Of a stretch of 64,000 bases of DNA, positions 56,492-64,000 are shown piece by piece. Each line of letters opens with the position of its first letter. Position 1 is the stretch's first letter. Source of the DNA: JAAXHH01 sp965248395 (lineage in GTDB: Bacteria; JAAXHH01). The translations under genes and the position numbers were made by a program. The stretch is taken from the NCBI GenBank assembly GCA_965248395.1, contig OZ252103.1, positions 3,286,001 to 3,350,000 of the forward strand, in the 5' to 3' direction. Below the pieces are notes generated by a model. It was not told the origin of the DNA. It did not search any database and saw nothing but the letters and a program-made list of their open reading frames with translations.

Positions 56492-57913
56492 TTACTGTGG
56501 CTGGTCTCCGCGCTCCGCCCGCATCTGACGGAAACGCTCGACCAGGAAAGCGCGCTGCTTGTCCTCGTCGTTCGCGAAACCCGGATCTTCTTCCACCTGC
56601 TTGTCGTAGGCCGCCTTGATCTGCGGGTTCTGGAACATCCGTTCCTTCATCTGGTCCAGGTCCATGGCCATCATGCGATTGCCGCCCATGCCGCCTCGGC
56701 CACCGGTGCCTTCACTCGAACCACCCATGCCGGCTGGACGACCGCCGGTTCCACCACCCATGCCTCCGGTTTGTCCACCCATGCCTCCGGCCATACCCTC
56801 GGCGACGGGTGGCGCCGGCTGACCGGCTATCCGGACGGGCGCGCCGTTACGCAGTCCCTCCTGTCCCACGGTGATGATGGAATCTCCATCGGACAGGCCG
56901 GACAATACTTCCACGTAATCCCCCTCCGCAATTCCGATTTCGAGAAGCTGCTTTTCGGCCGTGCCATCTTTGAAAAGAAACGCGTAGGATCCTTCGGCCT
57001 CCACCACCAGGGCCTTCTTCTCGACCCGCAACGCGTCTTCGTGGATCGCGGTAACCAGGTTGACCGTGGTGAACATGCCAGCTCTCAATGTACCCCTTCT
57101 ATCCTGGATTTCCACCGTAACCTTTACGGTGCCGCTCTGGGGGTCCACGATGGGACTGATCCGGGCGACCTTGCCCACATGGGTCTGGTCCGATCCTTCG
57201 ACATTGATACGGACCGACTGTCCCGGGCGGACCTGCGCGATATCCTTTTCCGGTACGAAGATGCGGGCAAGCAACGGGTCAAGGTCCGCCGTCCGGAAGA
57301 CCACGTCGTTGTTGTTGACCAGGTTGCCCACCTCGATCATCCGATCCGTCACGATGCCGGAAAAAGGACTACGGATGGTGGCGTAGGCCAGTTGAAGTTT
57401 CGCCGACTCGTACTGGGACTTTGCCGCTTCGTACTGGAACCTGGTCTGTTCGAATTCCTGGCTGCTCAGGAGTTGCTGTTCCTGAAGTTCCTGCGCCCTG
57501 TTGTAGTTCGACTCCAGGCTGTTCATGTTCACTTCCCGCTCCTGAAGCGTCAGTTCCAAAACGTCGGTGTCGAGCTGCGCAAGCGGCTGTCGCTCTTCCA
57601 CGATGTCTCCTTCTTCGACGAAGATAGTCTCCACCAGCCCCTGCGTACGGGACACGACGTCCACATGCCGTTCCGCTTCCAGCGAGGTATAGGTGAGCAG
57701 CGTCGCCGCGACATTGCCCCGTCCCACGGTTTTCACCTCGACCGGTATGGAAGCGCCGGTGCGGGCCATTGCGCCCATACCGGGCCCGCCGCCCCGGGCA
57801 TTCTGAGCCGCGCTGTCCTCCGCTTCCTCTTCGCCGCCGCAGGCGAGCGTGGCCATCATCACCGCCGCGACCGACCAGTAAACCATTTTTTTCATCCCGA
57901 ACCACCTGAACAT
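56492..57913 (-). CDS. RND periplasmic adaptor lipoprotein with Gly/Met-rich tail
   Basis: This membrane-fusion protein links the RND pumps to an outer-membrane channel. The start at ATG 57913 follows AAGGAG. A lipobox (MMATLACGG) shows lipid anchoring at Cys. The barrel-lipoyl-hairpin order is visible: TQGLVETIFVEEGDIVEE, coiled-coil hairpin ESNYNRAQELQEQQLLSS, then TIRSPFSGIVTDRMIEVG. The last about 110 residues are unusual: a GGMGGQTGGMGGGTGG linker, then a charged helix (MDLDQMKERMFQNPQIKAAY). The rich Gly and Met could reflect metal handling, which is inference. Confidence 0.92.
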   Translation of the reverse strand: MFRWFGMKKMVYWSVAAVMMATLACGGEEEAEDSAAQNARGGGPGMGAMARTGASIPVEVKTVGRGNVAATLLTYTSLEAERHVDVVSRTQGLVETIFVEEGDIVEERQPLAQLDTDVLELTLQEREVNMNSLESNYNRAQELQEQQLLSSQEFEQTRFQYEAAKSQYESAKLQLAYATIRSPFSGIVTDRMIEVGNLVNNNDVVFRTADLDPLLARIFVPEKDIAQVRPGQSVRINVEGSDQTHVGKVARISPIVDPQSGTVKVTVEIQDRRGTLRAGMFTTVNLVTAIHEDALRVEKKALVVEAEGSYAFLFKDGTAEKQLLEIGIAEGDYVEVLSGLSDGDSIITVGQEGLRNGAPVRIAGQPAPPVAEGMAGGMGGQTGGMGGGTGGRPAGMGGSSEGTGGRGGMGGNRMMAMDLDQMKERMFQNPQIKAAYDKQVEEDPGFANDEDKQRAFLVERFRQMRAERGDQPQ

Positions 57914-58024
57914 GAACCGCTCCTTCAATTGTAAGTTCCGTTGCACTCCGGCCTGATGGATATGCCGCCGATTGGCGGTTGCCGCCTGTTCATCCTCGCC
58001 GGTCTGCCGCACCGTCGTTCCCGG

Positions 58025-58483
58025 CTACCTGCGCCGGTATCCGTTCCTGAACCGCTCCTTGATTATGGTGAAGAACTTCGTCTGTTGCTCGGCGCTCAGC
58101 ACCTCTTTGTGCGCCACGATGTAATCGAAAACCAGGGCTTCCCGCTCCGCCTGCACCGAATCCATCTCCGCCTTGATCCGTTCGATCTCCCCGCGGTCCG
58201 CGGACGGCTCCATGAGCAGACCGTACAGCCGGTCACGCTTGTCGCGGTAGTCTTCCCTGTAGGGTTTCATGCGATCACCAAGTTCGGTACGCAGTTTCCG
58301 GACCTGCTCGGATTGCAATTCCGTGAGACCGAGCTGTTCGGTAATGGACATGCGCACCGCGCGCCGGCTATCGCGCCCGTGCCTTTCTTCGTCCCCCCAC
58401 CGGTGATACGCGCGCGTCGCCAGCGAGGCCAGGTTGATGACCGTGAGCAGGACTACGCCCCATATGATCAATTTCTTCTTCAT
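58025..58483 (-). CDS. Spy/CpxP-like periplasmic LTxxQ protein
   Basis: This 152-residue protein has an N-terminal anchor or signal (KKLIIWGVVLLTVINLASLA). It has two LTxxQ-type motifs, LGLTELQSEQVRKLR and LSAEQQTKFFTII, separated by a long charged helix (EIERIKAEMDSVQAEREALV). Spy and CpxP act as envelope chaperones or stress sensors, and related proteins sense metals. It sits between the anti-sigma and adaptor genes, suggesting envelope-stress control of the pump. Confidence 0.8.
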   Translation of the reverse strand: MKKKLIIWGVVLLTVINLASLATRAYHRWGDEERHGRDSRRAVRMSITEQLGLTELQSEQVRKLRTELGDRMKPYREDYRDKRDRLYGLLMEPSADRGEIERIKAEMDSVQAEREALVFDYIVAHKEVLSAEQQTKFFTIIKERFRNGYRRR

Positions 58484-58537
58484 CTATCCAAACCTTTACT
58501 CGTCCGGGCCTTCTGTTACTCGTCCCGTTGCACCCGG

Positions 58538-59032
58538 TCATCTTCCCGGATCGTCCACGGGTTCGTCCCAGTCCAGCAACAGGTAATCCTGGCCGATCGA
58601 TTCAGCCGAGATCTCCTGCAGATCTTCGGTAAAAGAGAAGGCCAGTTCGTTCGATTCCATGGGTAACGTATCCAGCTGCGCCGTATCCCCGTTCGGACCG
58701 CTGCCGAGATAGGTCCCGATGAGGATGCCCACGGCCAGCGAGGCGGCCATCAGCGCCGGACGGGCAAGCCCAGCCAGCCGCGACGCGACCGTCGGACCGG
58801 GTTCGGTGAGATCTTCACCTCGAAGGGATGCTTCAACGCGTGTGTGCAACCGCAATGTTGGGCCGGGAACACTCAAAAGCGTCTCGGAATCCCACACCGC
58901 GCGTAGCGCGTTCACACGCTCCCCGCACCGAGGGCAGGTCTTCAGATGGTCCTCGCATCGCGCCTGCTCTTCTGCCGGCAGGTCCCCGTCAATATAGAGG
59001 AAGATTCGATCTTCAAGGAAACGATGATTCAT
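58538..59032 (-). CDS. Anti-sigma factor with zinc-finger (ZAS) domain
   Basis: This 164-residue protein has an N-terminal zf-HC2 pattern: LYIDGDLPAEEQARCEDH, then LKTCPRCGERV, giving His-x3-Cys-x2-Cys. One membrane span follows (ALMAASLAVGILIGTYLG), and the periplasmic tail is acidic. Such proteins hold an ECF sigma factor at the membrane until stress releases it. The likely partner is the ECF gene at 60358-60963 on the same strand, unusually separated from it by another gene. The start is ATG 59032; a codon 21 bp upstream is less likely. Confidence 0.85.
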   Translation of the reverse strand: MNHRFLEDRIFLYIDGDLPAEEQARCEDHLKTCPRCGERVNALRAVWDSETLLSVPGPTLRLHTRVEASLRGEDLTEPGPTVASRLAGLARPALMAASLAVGILIGTYLGSGPNGDTAQLDTLPMESNELAFSFTEDLQEISAESIGQDYLLLDWDEPVDDPGR

Positions 59033-59160
59033 GAATCGAAATCCGTTTTTCACTTCCCTTCTAGTCCCCGCACTCCCGCCGATTCCAGCTAGTGCGCGTC
59101 ACGTAGAATGAGAAAGTCACTTAAGGTGGGAAAAGCCGCCAATACCCTGAAGAAAGCGTA

Positions 59161-59248
59161 TTGGGGGTGCATTTTGGTGTATAGTTGGCATACTTTTAGA
59201 CCCATTTTGGCGTAATTTTGGGCTACTTTTGGTGTAATTTTGCATACG
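59161..59248. repeat. 11-bp tandem repeat array, eight units, upstream of the anti-sigma/efflux operon
   Basis: Units begin at 59161, 59172, 59183, 59194, 59205, 59216, 59227 and 59238, each exactly 11 bp long. The consensus is TTTTGGYGTAM. Units 59172, 59205 and 59227 are closest to it (TTTTGGTGTAT, TTTTGGCGTAA, TTTTGGTGTAA), and units 59161 and 59183 are weakest. The array lies in the 294-bp gap between the anti-sigma start and the next gene. A period of about one helical turn suggests a multi-site binding region. Confidence 0.85.
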
Positions 59249-59326
59249 AATACGTCACTTGGGATGCGACATCGAGTCATTTGACATGAAGGGTTTACAG
59301 ACCTCCGGAAGATCGGGAGGCAAGGT

Positions 59327-60112
59327 CTAACCGCCCAAGCCCAGTTTCTGCAGGGCCTTGAATTTGCCGTCCAGATAAGATCCCAATAACTTGAACGTCG
59401 GCAGTGCGTTGTCCACCCGCGTCAAGCTGATCACCGGATTATCAAAAAAATCCTGAATGAAGCCGGTGCGAGTCAGTTGAACGCTTTCCAATGCCCCTGT
59501 CCTAGAGGAACGACGAATTCTCCTGATCGCGTATTCCCGCTCACCCAAAACAATATACTCCTCAGTGCGTAGATAAGGGGGGTACTCCTGACTTTCTATC
59601 TCATCCCAATCGGGAGGTAAGCGACCGCCATGAAAACCGTCCTGCAATAAAGCCAGTCCACCCTGCGTATTCCAAACCTTATACAGGTCGGGGAGGCGAT
59701 CCTTCTGTTCGTCAGACCCGGCCCGTTCGCGGACCTTGCGGTAATATTCAGCGGGGTTGTCGATAATACTTGCCATGTAGCTTTCCAAACGCAGCCGGTC
59801 CTGCTCTCTAAAAACAAGCAGGGCAGCCTGTTGGCCCGCTTCGACCGCGGCTGATGCATCAACCCAGACGACTACCGCGTCTCTTTTGTACGTTCCACGA
59901 TATTCCCCTGTCAGGCGATCAAACGGCCCGACCGTTTGTCGATTCGCCGCTGGCCCGCGTTGAGTATCAACGGCAAGTTCTTCACCGGGTTGACTGTTTG
60001 CCTGACCGGCGGTCAAGAACAACAGCGAAATGGAGATCCAAAATTTCAACCCCCGGCAGCCTGCATGTCTTAACATGCCTCCGTTTTCAGCCGGGATTTT
60101 TCCACGATTCAT
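59327..60112 (-). CDS. Secreted protein of unknown function between sigma and anti-sigma genes
   Basis: This protein is about 261 residues from ATG 60112; GTG 60121 and ATG 60076 are alternatives. A signal peptide is visible (LKFWISISLLFLTAGQANS). The mature part has VGPFDRLTGEYRGTYKRD, then YAIRRIRRSSRTGALESV and a C-terminal DGKFKALQKLGLGG. No catalytic motif or family is recognised. Its place between the ECF sigma gene and the anti-sigma gene suggests that it belongs to the same stress regulon, perhaps as a periplasmic sensor. Confidence 0.6.
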   Translation of the reverse strand: MNRGKIPAENGGMLRHAGCRGLKFWISISLLFLTAGQANSQPGEELAVDTQRGPAANRQTVGPFDRLTGEYRGTYKRDAVVVWVDASAAVEAGQQAALLVFREQDRLRLESYMASIIDNPAEYYRKVRERAGSDEQKDRLPDLYKVWNTQGGLALLQDGFHGGRLPPDWDEIESQEYPPYLRTEEYIVLGEREYAIRRIRRSSRTGALESVQLTRTGFIQDFFDNPVISLTRVDNALPTFKLLGSYLDGKFKALQKLGLGG

Positions 60113-60189
60113 GATCAGCACCTGATTCTTGCACCAGCTTTTAGTGATGTAAGTAATGATATGGGTTAGTTTGACGAACCATTTACCTA

Positions 60190-60226
60190 TCTCACCTGGT
60201 CATTTTAACTGTCTCGCCTGGTCATT
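60190..60226. promoter_or_regulatory. 15-bp direct repeat, two copies 22 bp apart
   Basis: TCTCRCCTGGTCATT occurs at 60190 and 60212, a spacing of two helical turns. It lies between the sigma gene stop and the secreted-protein start. A dimeric regulator site is possible; no promoter elements were assigned. Confidence 0.45.
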
Positions 60227-60357
60227 CCCTTCACTTATACACTTAGACAACCTATCCTTCCAATCCATTCGGTTTTTATCAAACGTGCTGCGGCCGTTCA
60301 TCACCAGGCAGATTCCAGACATTCGCCGGGAAGTGGCAAGCCGTCATCGCTACCGGT

Positions 60358-60963
60358 CTACAAATCGTCCATGAATGGCCGCAAACGCTTGCCCAGGTTC
60401 GACTTGGCCCGGTGCAGGAGAGACTCCACCGCGGAGGGAGTACAGTCCATCGCTTCTGCAATGGCCTTGTAGGACATCCGTTCGAAGTGAGCGAGGATCA
60501 ACGCCGCGCGCTGTCTTTCCGGCAACGCGTCTATGGCCCCTCCGACGATGCGTTCCCGGTCCGCCTGCTGCATGTCTTCGTCGACACCGCCGCGCCGGTC
60601 ACGGCCAATCGTCGTCTCATCAACACCTTCGTTCCAGAAATCCAGGGCCAGCCACTGCAATCGGCGTTTCCGACGCCGGACGTTGAGACACTGGTTTACG
60701 GCGATCCGGTAGAGCCACGTGCCCGGGTCGGCGTCGCCCCGAAACCGGTCGTAAGCCTGGAAGGCCCGGACGAATACGTCCTGGGTAATGTCCTCCGCCT
60801 CCTGCGGGTGTCCCATGAGCCGGAAGCAGGTCTGGTAGATGCGCCCATGCCAGGCTTCGAATAGCCTGCGCAAGACCTCCTGTTTATCTTCCGGGGCGTC
60901 CCCGCGGTTCACTCCGCCGTTGTTGGTTTCGGACAATGTCTGCGGCACCTTCCAGTCAATCAT
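60358..60963 (-). CDS. ECF-type RNA polymerase sigma factor
   Basis: This 201-residue protein has sigma2 (RIYQTCFRLMGHPQEAEDIT, then QDVFVRAFQAYDRFRG and WLYRIAVNQCLNVRRR), a variable linker, and sigma4 (LPERQRAALILAHFERMSYK, then AIAEAMDCTPSAVESLLHRA). These are diagnostic of group 4 (ECF) sigma factors that direct RNA polymerase to stress promoters. The anti-sigma gene lies 1.3 kb downstream. The start is ATG 60963. The 313 bp upstream, to the divergent dioxygenase at 61277, hold no other gene. Confidence 0.95.
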   Translation of the reverse strand: MIDWKVPQTLSETNNGGVNRGDAPEDKQEVLRRLFEAWHGRIYQTCFRLMGHPQEAEDITQDVFVRAFQAYDRFRGDADPGTWLYRIAVNQCLNVRRRKRRLQWLALDFWNEGVDETTIGRDRRGGVDEDMQQADRERIVGGAIDALPERQRAALILAHFERMSYKAIAEAMDCTPSAVESLLHRAKSNLGKRLRPFMDDL

Positions 60964-61276
60964 TGCATATCGGGCATGACGCGGACACCGCTGGCGCCAT
61001 CCCGAGATGATCCATAAAAACCACGAGCGATCTTACCCTTGCGCGGAGTACGAACTGACGCTATAGTTATGTGGGTCGAAAACCCGCATAATTCGCGTGA
61101 CAAAAAAAAGAAACACAAGCCGTTCGACGGAATTTCCGTTAGCATCCCGGGGGTTTCGCCGAACCCTGTTTCCAAACACTTTATACCATTGTAACGCCGA
61201 TATCTTGTCAATATGTTGAGTGGCCCGGACCTGGACAGGTTTTGAAGCCGGTGACACGGCCATGACGGAGGTATTC

Positions 61277-62248
61277 ATGAAACCCATTTCAGACGAGCAG
61301 ATGGCTTTCTTTGAAGACCAGGGCTATCTGCTCGTGAAGGGTCTGCTAAGCCCGGAAGAGGATCTCGATCCCGTGATCGAGGAATACAAGGGCGTACTAG
61401 ACCGCCTGGCGGAGGAACTCTACCTGGAAGGAGTCATTGGGTCGACCTGCGACGCCCTGCCCTTCGGGAAACGCATTACGAAAATCTACGGGGAAAGCGG
61501 GAAAGTACACGCCCAGTACTTCGACTTCTCCCTGCCCCAGGGCGGAGTCAAGGCAGACACCCCTTTCTGGGCCGGGCCCGCGGTGTTCCGCGCCTTGTCC
61601 AACCCCGGTTTGCTCGACGCCGTGGAAGCCTTCATCGGACCCGAGATCTACTCGAACCCGGTCCAGCACGTGCGCATCAAGCCGCCCGAGCACCTGACGC
61701 CGATCAACCCCGACACCGGGGTGGTCCAGCTCGGCAGGACGCCGTTGCACCAGGACAACGGTGTGGTTACGGCTGAAGCGGACGATACGGACATGCTGAC
61801 GGTCTGGTTCTCACTGACCGAGGCGACCGTCGAGCAGGGTTGTCTCTGTGTCATACCCGAAAGCCACCGTGAAGGACTGCTTCATCACTGCCCGGACATC
61901 TGGGGTCTCGAAATACCGGAGAAGGTATACGACCGGTCCGCCATGGTGCCGATGCCGATGGAGCGCGGCGACGTCCTGTTCCTGACCAAACATACCTGCC
62001 ATTCGTCCCTGCCCAACCTGAGCGACGAAATCCGCTGGAGCTTCGACCTGCGGTACAACCCGATCGGACAGCCAACGGGACGGGGCGCCTTCCCGGGCTT
62101 CGTCGCGCGCAGCCGCGCCCACCCGGAGCAGGTCCTCACCGACCCCGGCGCCTGGCACCAGATGTGGCAGGACGCCCGGGACCATCTCGCCCGCAACGAA
62201 GACCCGGCTTTCAACCGCTGGAGCAAGGACCATCCCGTCTGCGCGTAA
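61277..62248 (+). CDS. Phytanoyl-CoA dioxygenase family protein
   Basis: This is a 323-residue Fe(II)/2-oxoglutarate oxygenase. Iron ligands are H-x-D in PLHQDNGVV and the distal His in LFLTKHTCHSSLPN, with the 2-oxoglutarate Arg in EIRWSFDLRYN. The start is ATG 61277 with GGAGG six bases upstream; the upstream ATG 61262 is poorer. The substrate is unknown. It is only distantly like the family member at 10688. It is followed, convergent, by a TIM-barrel isomerase. Confidence 0.9.
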   Translation: MKPISDEQMAFFEDQGYLLVKGLLSPEEDLDPVIEEYKGVLDRLAEELYLEGVIGSTCDALPFGKRITKIYGESGKVHAQYFDFSLPQGGVKADTPFWAGPAVFRALSNPGLLDAVEAFIGPEIYSNPVQHVRIKPPEHLTPINPDTGVVQLGRTPLHQDNGVVTAEADDTDMLTVWFSLTEATVEQGCLCVIPESHREGLLHHCPDIWGLEIPEKVYDRSAMVPMPMERGDVLFLTKHTCHSSLPNLSDEIRWSFDLRYNPIGQPTGRGAFPGFVARSRAHPEQVLTDPGAWHQMWQDARDHLARNEDPAFNRWSKDHPVCA

Positions 62249-62317
62249 GGGGACAGCGCGGCAGGATACGTCCACATCGTCGACGTAAAACCATAGAGGC
62301 CTTAGACCCGCGGCGTT

Positions 62318-63172
62318 TCACCGAAAACGCACACCCGCCTTCGCGGCGGAATCGTGCAGGAATCGCCTGACCTCCGCCACCTGCCCGTAGTCGGACAGGT
62401 GTTCGACGACCAGGCACGTCCATTCCGGCAGCGACTCCGCGCGGCGCAGCAGGCGTACGTAGTCCAGCACGCCCTGACCGGCGGGCTGTTCTTCAAGATG
62501 GACGATGAGCGGCACGTCCCGGGCTGCCGCGTCCTTGGCGTGGACGTTCACGATCCGGCTGCCCAGTCGGTCGAAAGCGTCGTCAATAAAGGCGCCAGAG
62601 CGGTACAGGGAAAGGGGATCCAGGATGTTGGCCGGATCAAAGTTGATACCTACGCCCGGATGGTCGATCTCCCCGACCATCATCGCGGCCCGGTCCACGG
62701 TGGACAGGATCGTCATCAGCGACATCTCCGGCGCGATGGCCACCCCATGGTCCGCGGCGAATGGCGCGATCTCCGCGAGTGCCGAGATGAGTCGCTTCAG
62801 CACCGCTTCCTCGTGATTCTCCGGATGGGGATACCAGGAGTTCGCGGGGTGCATGCCGCCGGCCTCCGTCAGAAGCACTCGGCATCCGAGGGCTGCGGCA
62901 AGGGGAACCCGATCCCGCAGGAACTGCAGATGAGCCGCAGATACTTCTGGATCCGGACGCACGAGGGGAGTTTCGACACTCCAGACCTGGCCGATGGAAA
63001 CCCCTTCCCCTTCCAGCGTTTCGCGGATCCTGCGGCACGCGGCCTTATTTACGGACACGGCAGGTTCCAGGTCCACGCCGATGACCTCGAAACCCAGTTC
63101 CCTGACCCACTTGGCCGTACCCGGTGTAATCCGGTTCAGGGGCGGTACGAAACTATCCAGACAGAGTCGCAT
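62318..63172 (-). CDS. Sugar phosphate isomerase/epimerase (xylose-isomerase-like TIM barrel)
   Basis: This 284-residue protein is of the AP-endonuclease-2/xylose isomerase-like fold. Metal-ligand segments include VAIAPEMS (Glu), HPGVGINFDPANI (Asp and His), IVNVHAKD (His) and CLVVEHLSD (Glu). Such enzymes interconvert sugars or inositol derivatives; the substrate is not evident. It has no signal peptide and stands alone on the minus strand. Confidence 0.85.
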   Translation of the reverse strand: MRLCLDSFVPPLNRITPGTAKWVRELGFEVIGVDLEPAVSVNKAACRRIRETLEGEGVSIGQVWSVETPLVRPDPEVSAAHLQFLRDRVPLAAALGCRVLLTEAGGMHPANSWYPHPENHEEAVLKRLISALAEIAPFAADHGVAIAPEMSLMTILSTVDRAAMMVGEIDHPGVGINFDPANILDPLSLYRSGAFIDDAFDRLGSRIVNVHAKDAAARDVPLIVHLEEQPAGQGVLDYVRLLRRAESLPEWTCLVVEHLSDYGQVAEVRRFLHDSAAKAGVRFR

Positions 63173-63341
63173 AGGTGATTTGAATAGGAAAGATAACCTG
63201 TATATTATGATTTACTTACGAAATATCTCAGGCACTGCCGATTGAAGAAATTGACACCTGTGAATGTAATTTCATATATATGTATATTCGAGAGAAATAA
63301 ACACAAGACGATCCTTCTTTGGTGGATATAAACTGAAATGC

Positions 63342-63983
63342 ATGCCCATGAGCAGTAAGAACTTTTTTGACCGCGTTGCCCAGGACTGGGACGAAATGCG
63401 AGAAAGTTATTATTCCGATGACGTCAGGGAAAGCGCCCTGGCTGTCGCTGCAGTCCAAAAAGGCAACGTCGCCGCTGACATTGGCGCCGGTACAGGATTT
63501 ATCTCTCATGGTCTGATTCAGGAAGGGCTAAGGGTCATTGCGGTCGATCAGTCTGAATTGATCCTGAATGAAATGAAGAGAAAGTATGCGGGCATCAACA
63601 TTATCGACTATCGCGTTGGAAATGCTCAGGACCTGCCCATTCACGATGAAACGGTTGACTATGCTTTTGCAAACATGTGTCTTCACCATGTTGAATCTCC
63701 TTCAGAAGCCATCGTAGAAATGGTCAGAATCCTGAAACCCTCAGGAAAGCTGGTGATCACGGACGTGGATGAACACGAATTTGACTTCCTGCGTGAAGAA
63801 CACCATGACCGCTGGATGGGTTTCAAACGAAAAGATATCGAGAAATGGTTTCAGGAGGCGGGACTGGCAGACATAGGTGTCGACAGCATCGGTACCTGTT
63901 GTGAAGTGCGGTCGAGATGTGGCGACGAGTTCGCCAGTATCGGGATATTCGTGGCTTCGGGTGAGAAACGCGCACTTTTTTAG
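63342..63983 (+). CDS. Class I SAM-dependent methyltransferase
   Basis: This 213-residue protein contains motif I ADIGAGTGFISHGL, an acidic loop VIAVDQSE, motif II-like VDYAFANMCLHHVESP and post-motif MVRILKPSGKLVITDV, typical of Methyltransf_11/UbiE-like enzymes. The acceptor is unknown. The start may be 63342 or ATG 63348 (MSSKNFFDRVAQDWD). The gene ends inside the window, 17 bp before its edge. The 170 bp upstream, to the divergent isomerase, are AT-rich. Confidence 0.88.
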   Translation: MPMSSKNFFDRVAQDWDEMRESYYSDDVRESALAVAAVQKGNVAADIGAGTGFISHGLIQEGLRVIAVDQSELILNEMKRKYAGINIIDYRVGNAQDLPIHDETVDYAFANMCLHHVESPSEAIVEMVRILKPSGKLVITDVDEHEFDFLREEHHDRWMGFKRKDIEKWFQEAGLADIGVDSIGTCCEVRSRCGDEFASIGIFVASGEKRALF

Positions 63984-64000
63984 AAATCGTCTATCGATGG

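Noticed and set aside
59089..59280. 63-aa minus-strand frame across the 11-bp repeats
   Set aside because: The frame exists only because the repeat unit lacks stops in that phase; it has no start signal and no domain.

Overview
The window looks like a chromosomal stretch of a Gram-negative-type bacterium of moderately high GC: it encodes a paired RND efflux system with a lipoprotein adaptor, an HtrA protease, phosphatidylserine synthesis genes and secreted proteins. No rRNA or tRNA was seen, so taxonomy rests on gene content only. Two phytanoyl-CoA-type dioxygenases, a one-component sulfatase and a xylose-isomerase-like TIM barrel recall uncultured marine or sponge lineages such as Latescibacterota or Poribacteria. 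That assignment is an inference of low confidence.

Layout. (1) 1-5.6 kb: the end of purK, then a junction of transposon debris (an IS256-family fragment, a frameshifted IS256 copy and a complete IS630-family element), then a sulfatase. (2) 5.8-32 kb: an accessory, defence-like island almost entirely on the minus strand. It holds dprA with an IS-broken recQ-phosphoribosyltransferase fusion, a dioxygenase and an orphan solute-binding protein. It also holds a four-gene operon (TIGR04255 protein, repeat protein, unknown protein, DUF3883 nuclease-like protein) broken by IS256, and a composite type I restriction-modification locus. That locus reads hsdM, DUF262/DUF1524, hsdS, hicB, hicA, an AlbA_2 protein, hsdR. 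Three IS256 copies of identical protein sequence, each with its own 8-bp target duplication, sit in this island. hsdS is split by an IS5-family element with a 4-bp duplication, and hsdM carries a one-base frameshift. (3) 32-36.3 kb: a gamma-glutamylcyclotransferase-like gene, a DUF4143 ATPase, and five tandem paralogous genes for tiny membrane-anchored coiled-coil proteins. (4) 36.3-48.7 kb: housekeeping genes gatB-gatA, an FG-GAP secreted protein, DUF4321-pssA-psd-htrA, and on the plus strand glnA with a half-length glnE. (5) 48.8-64 kb: an alpha/beta hydrolase, a strong bidirectional terminator, and the RND-RND-adaptor-CpxP-like-anti-sigma operon with an 11-bp tandem repeat array upstream. 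These are followed by a secreted protein, an ECF sigma factor, a dioxygenase, a TIM-barrel isomerase and a methyltransferase.

The strongest results come from reconstruction. Removing each IS plus one copy of its target duplication restores an open frame in recQ-PRTase (698 aa), hsdS (475 aa) and the unknown third gene of the DUF3883 operon (177 aa). The most unusual undescribed features are the five-gene coiled-coil array with register-preserving length variation, the 11-bp repeat array, the duplicated intergenic module flanking the AlbA_2 gene, and the DUF3883 operon.
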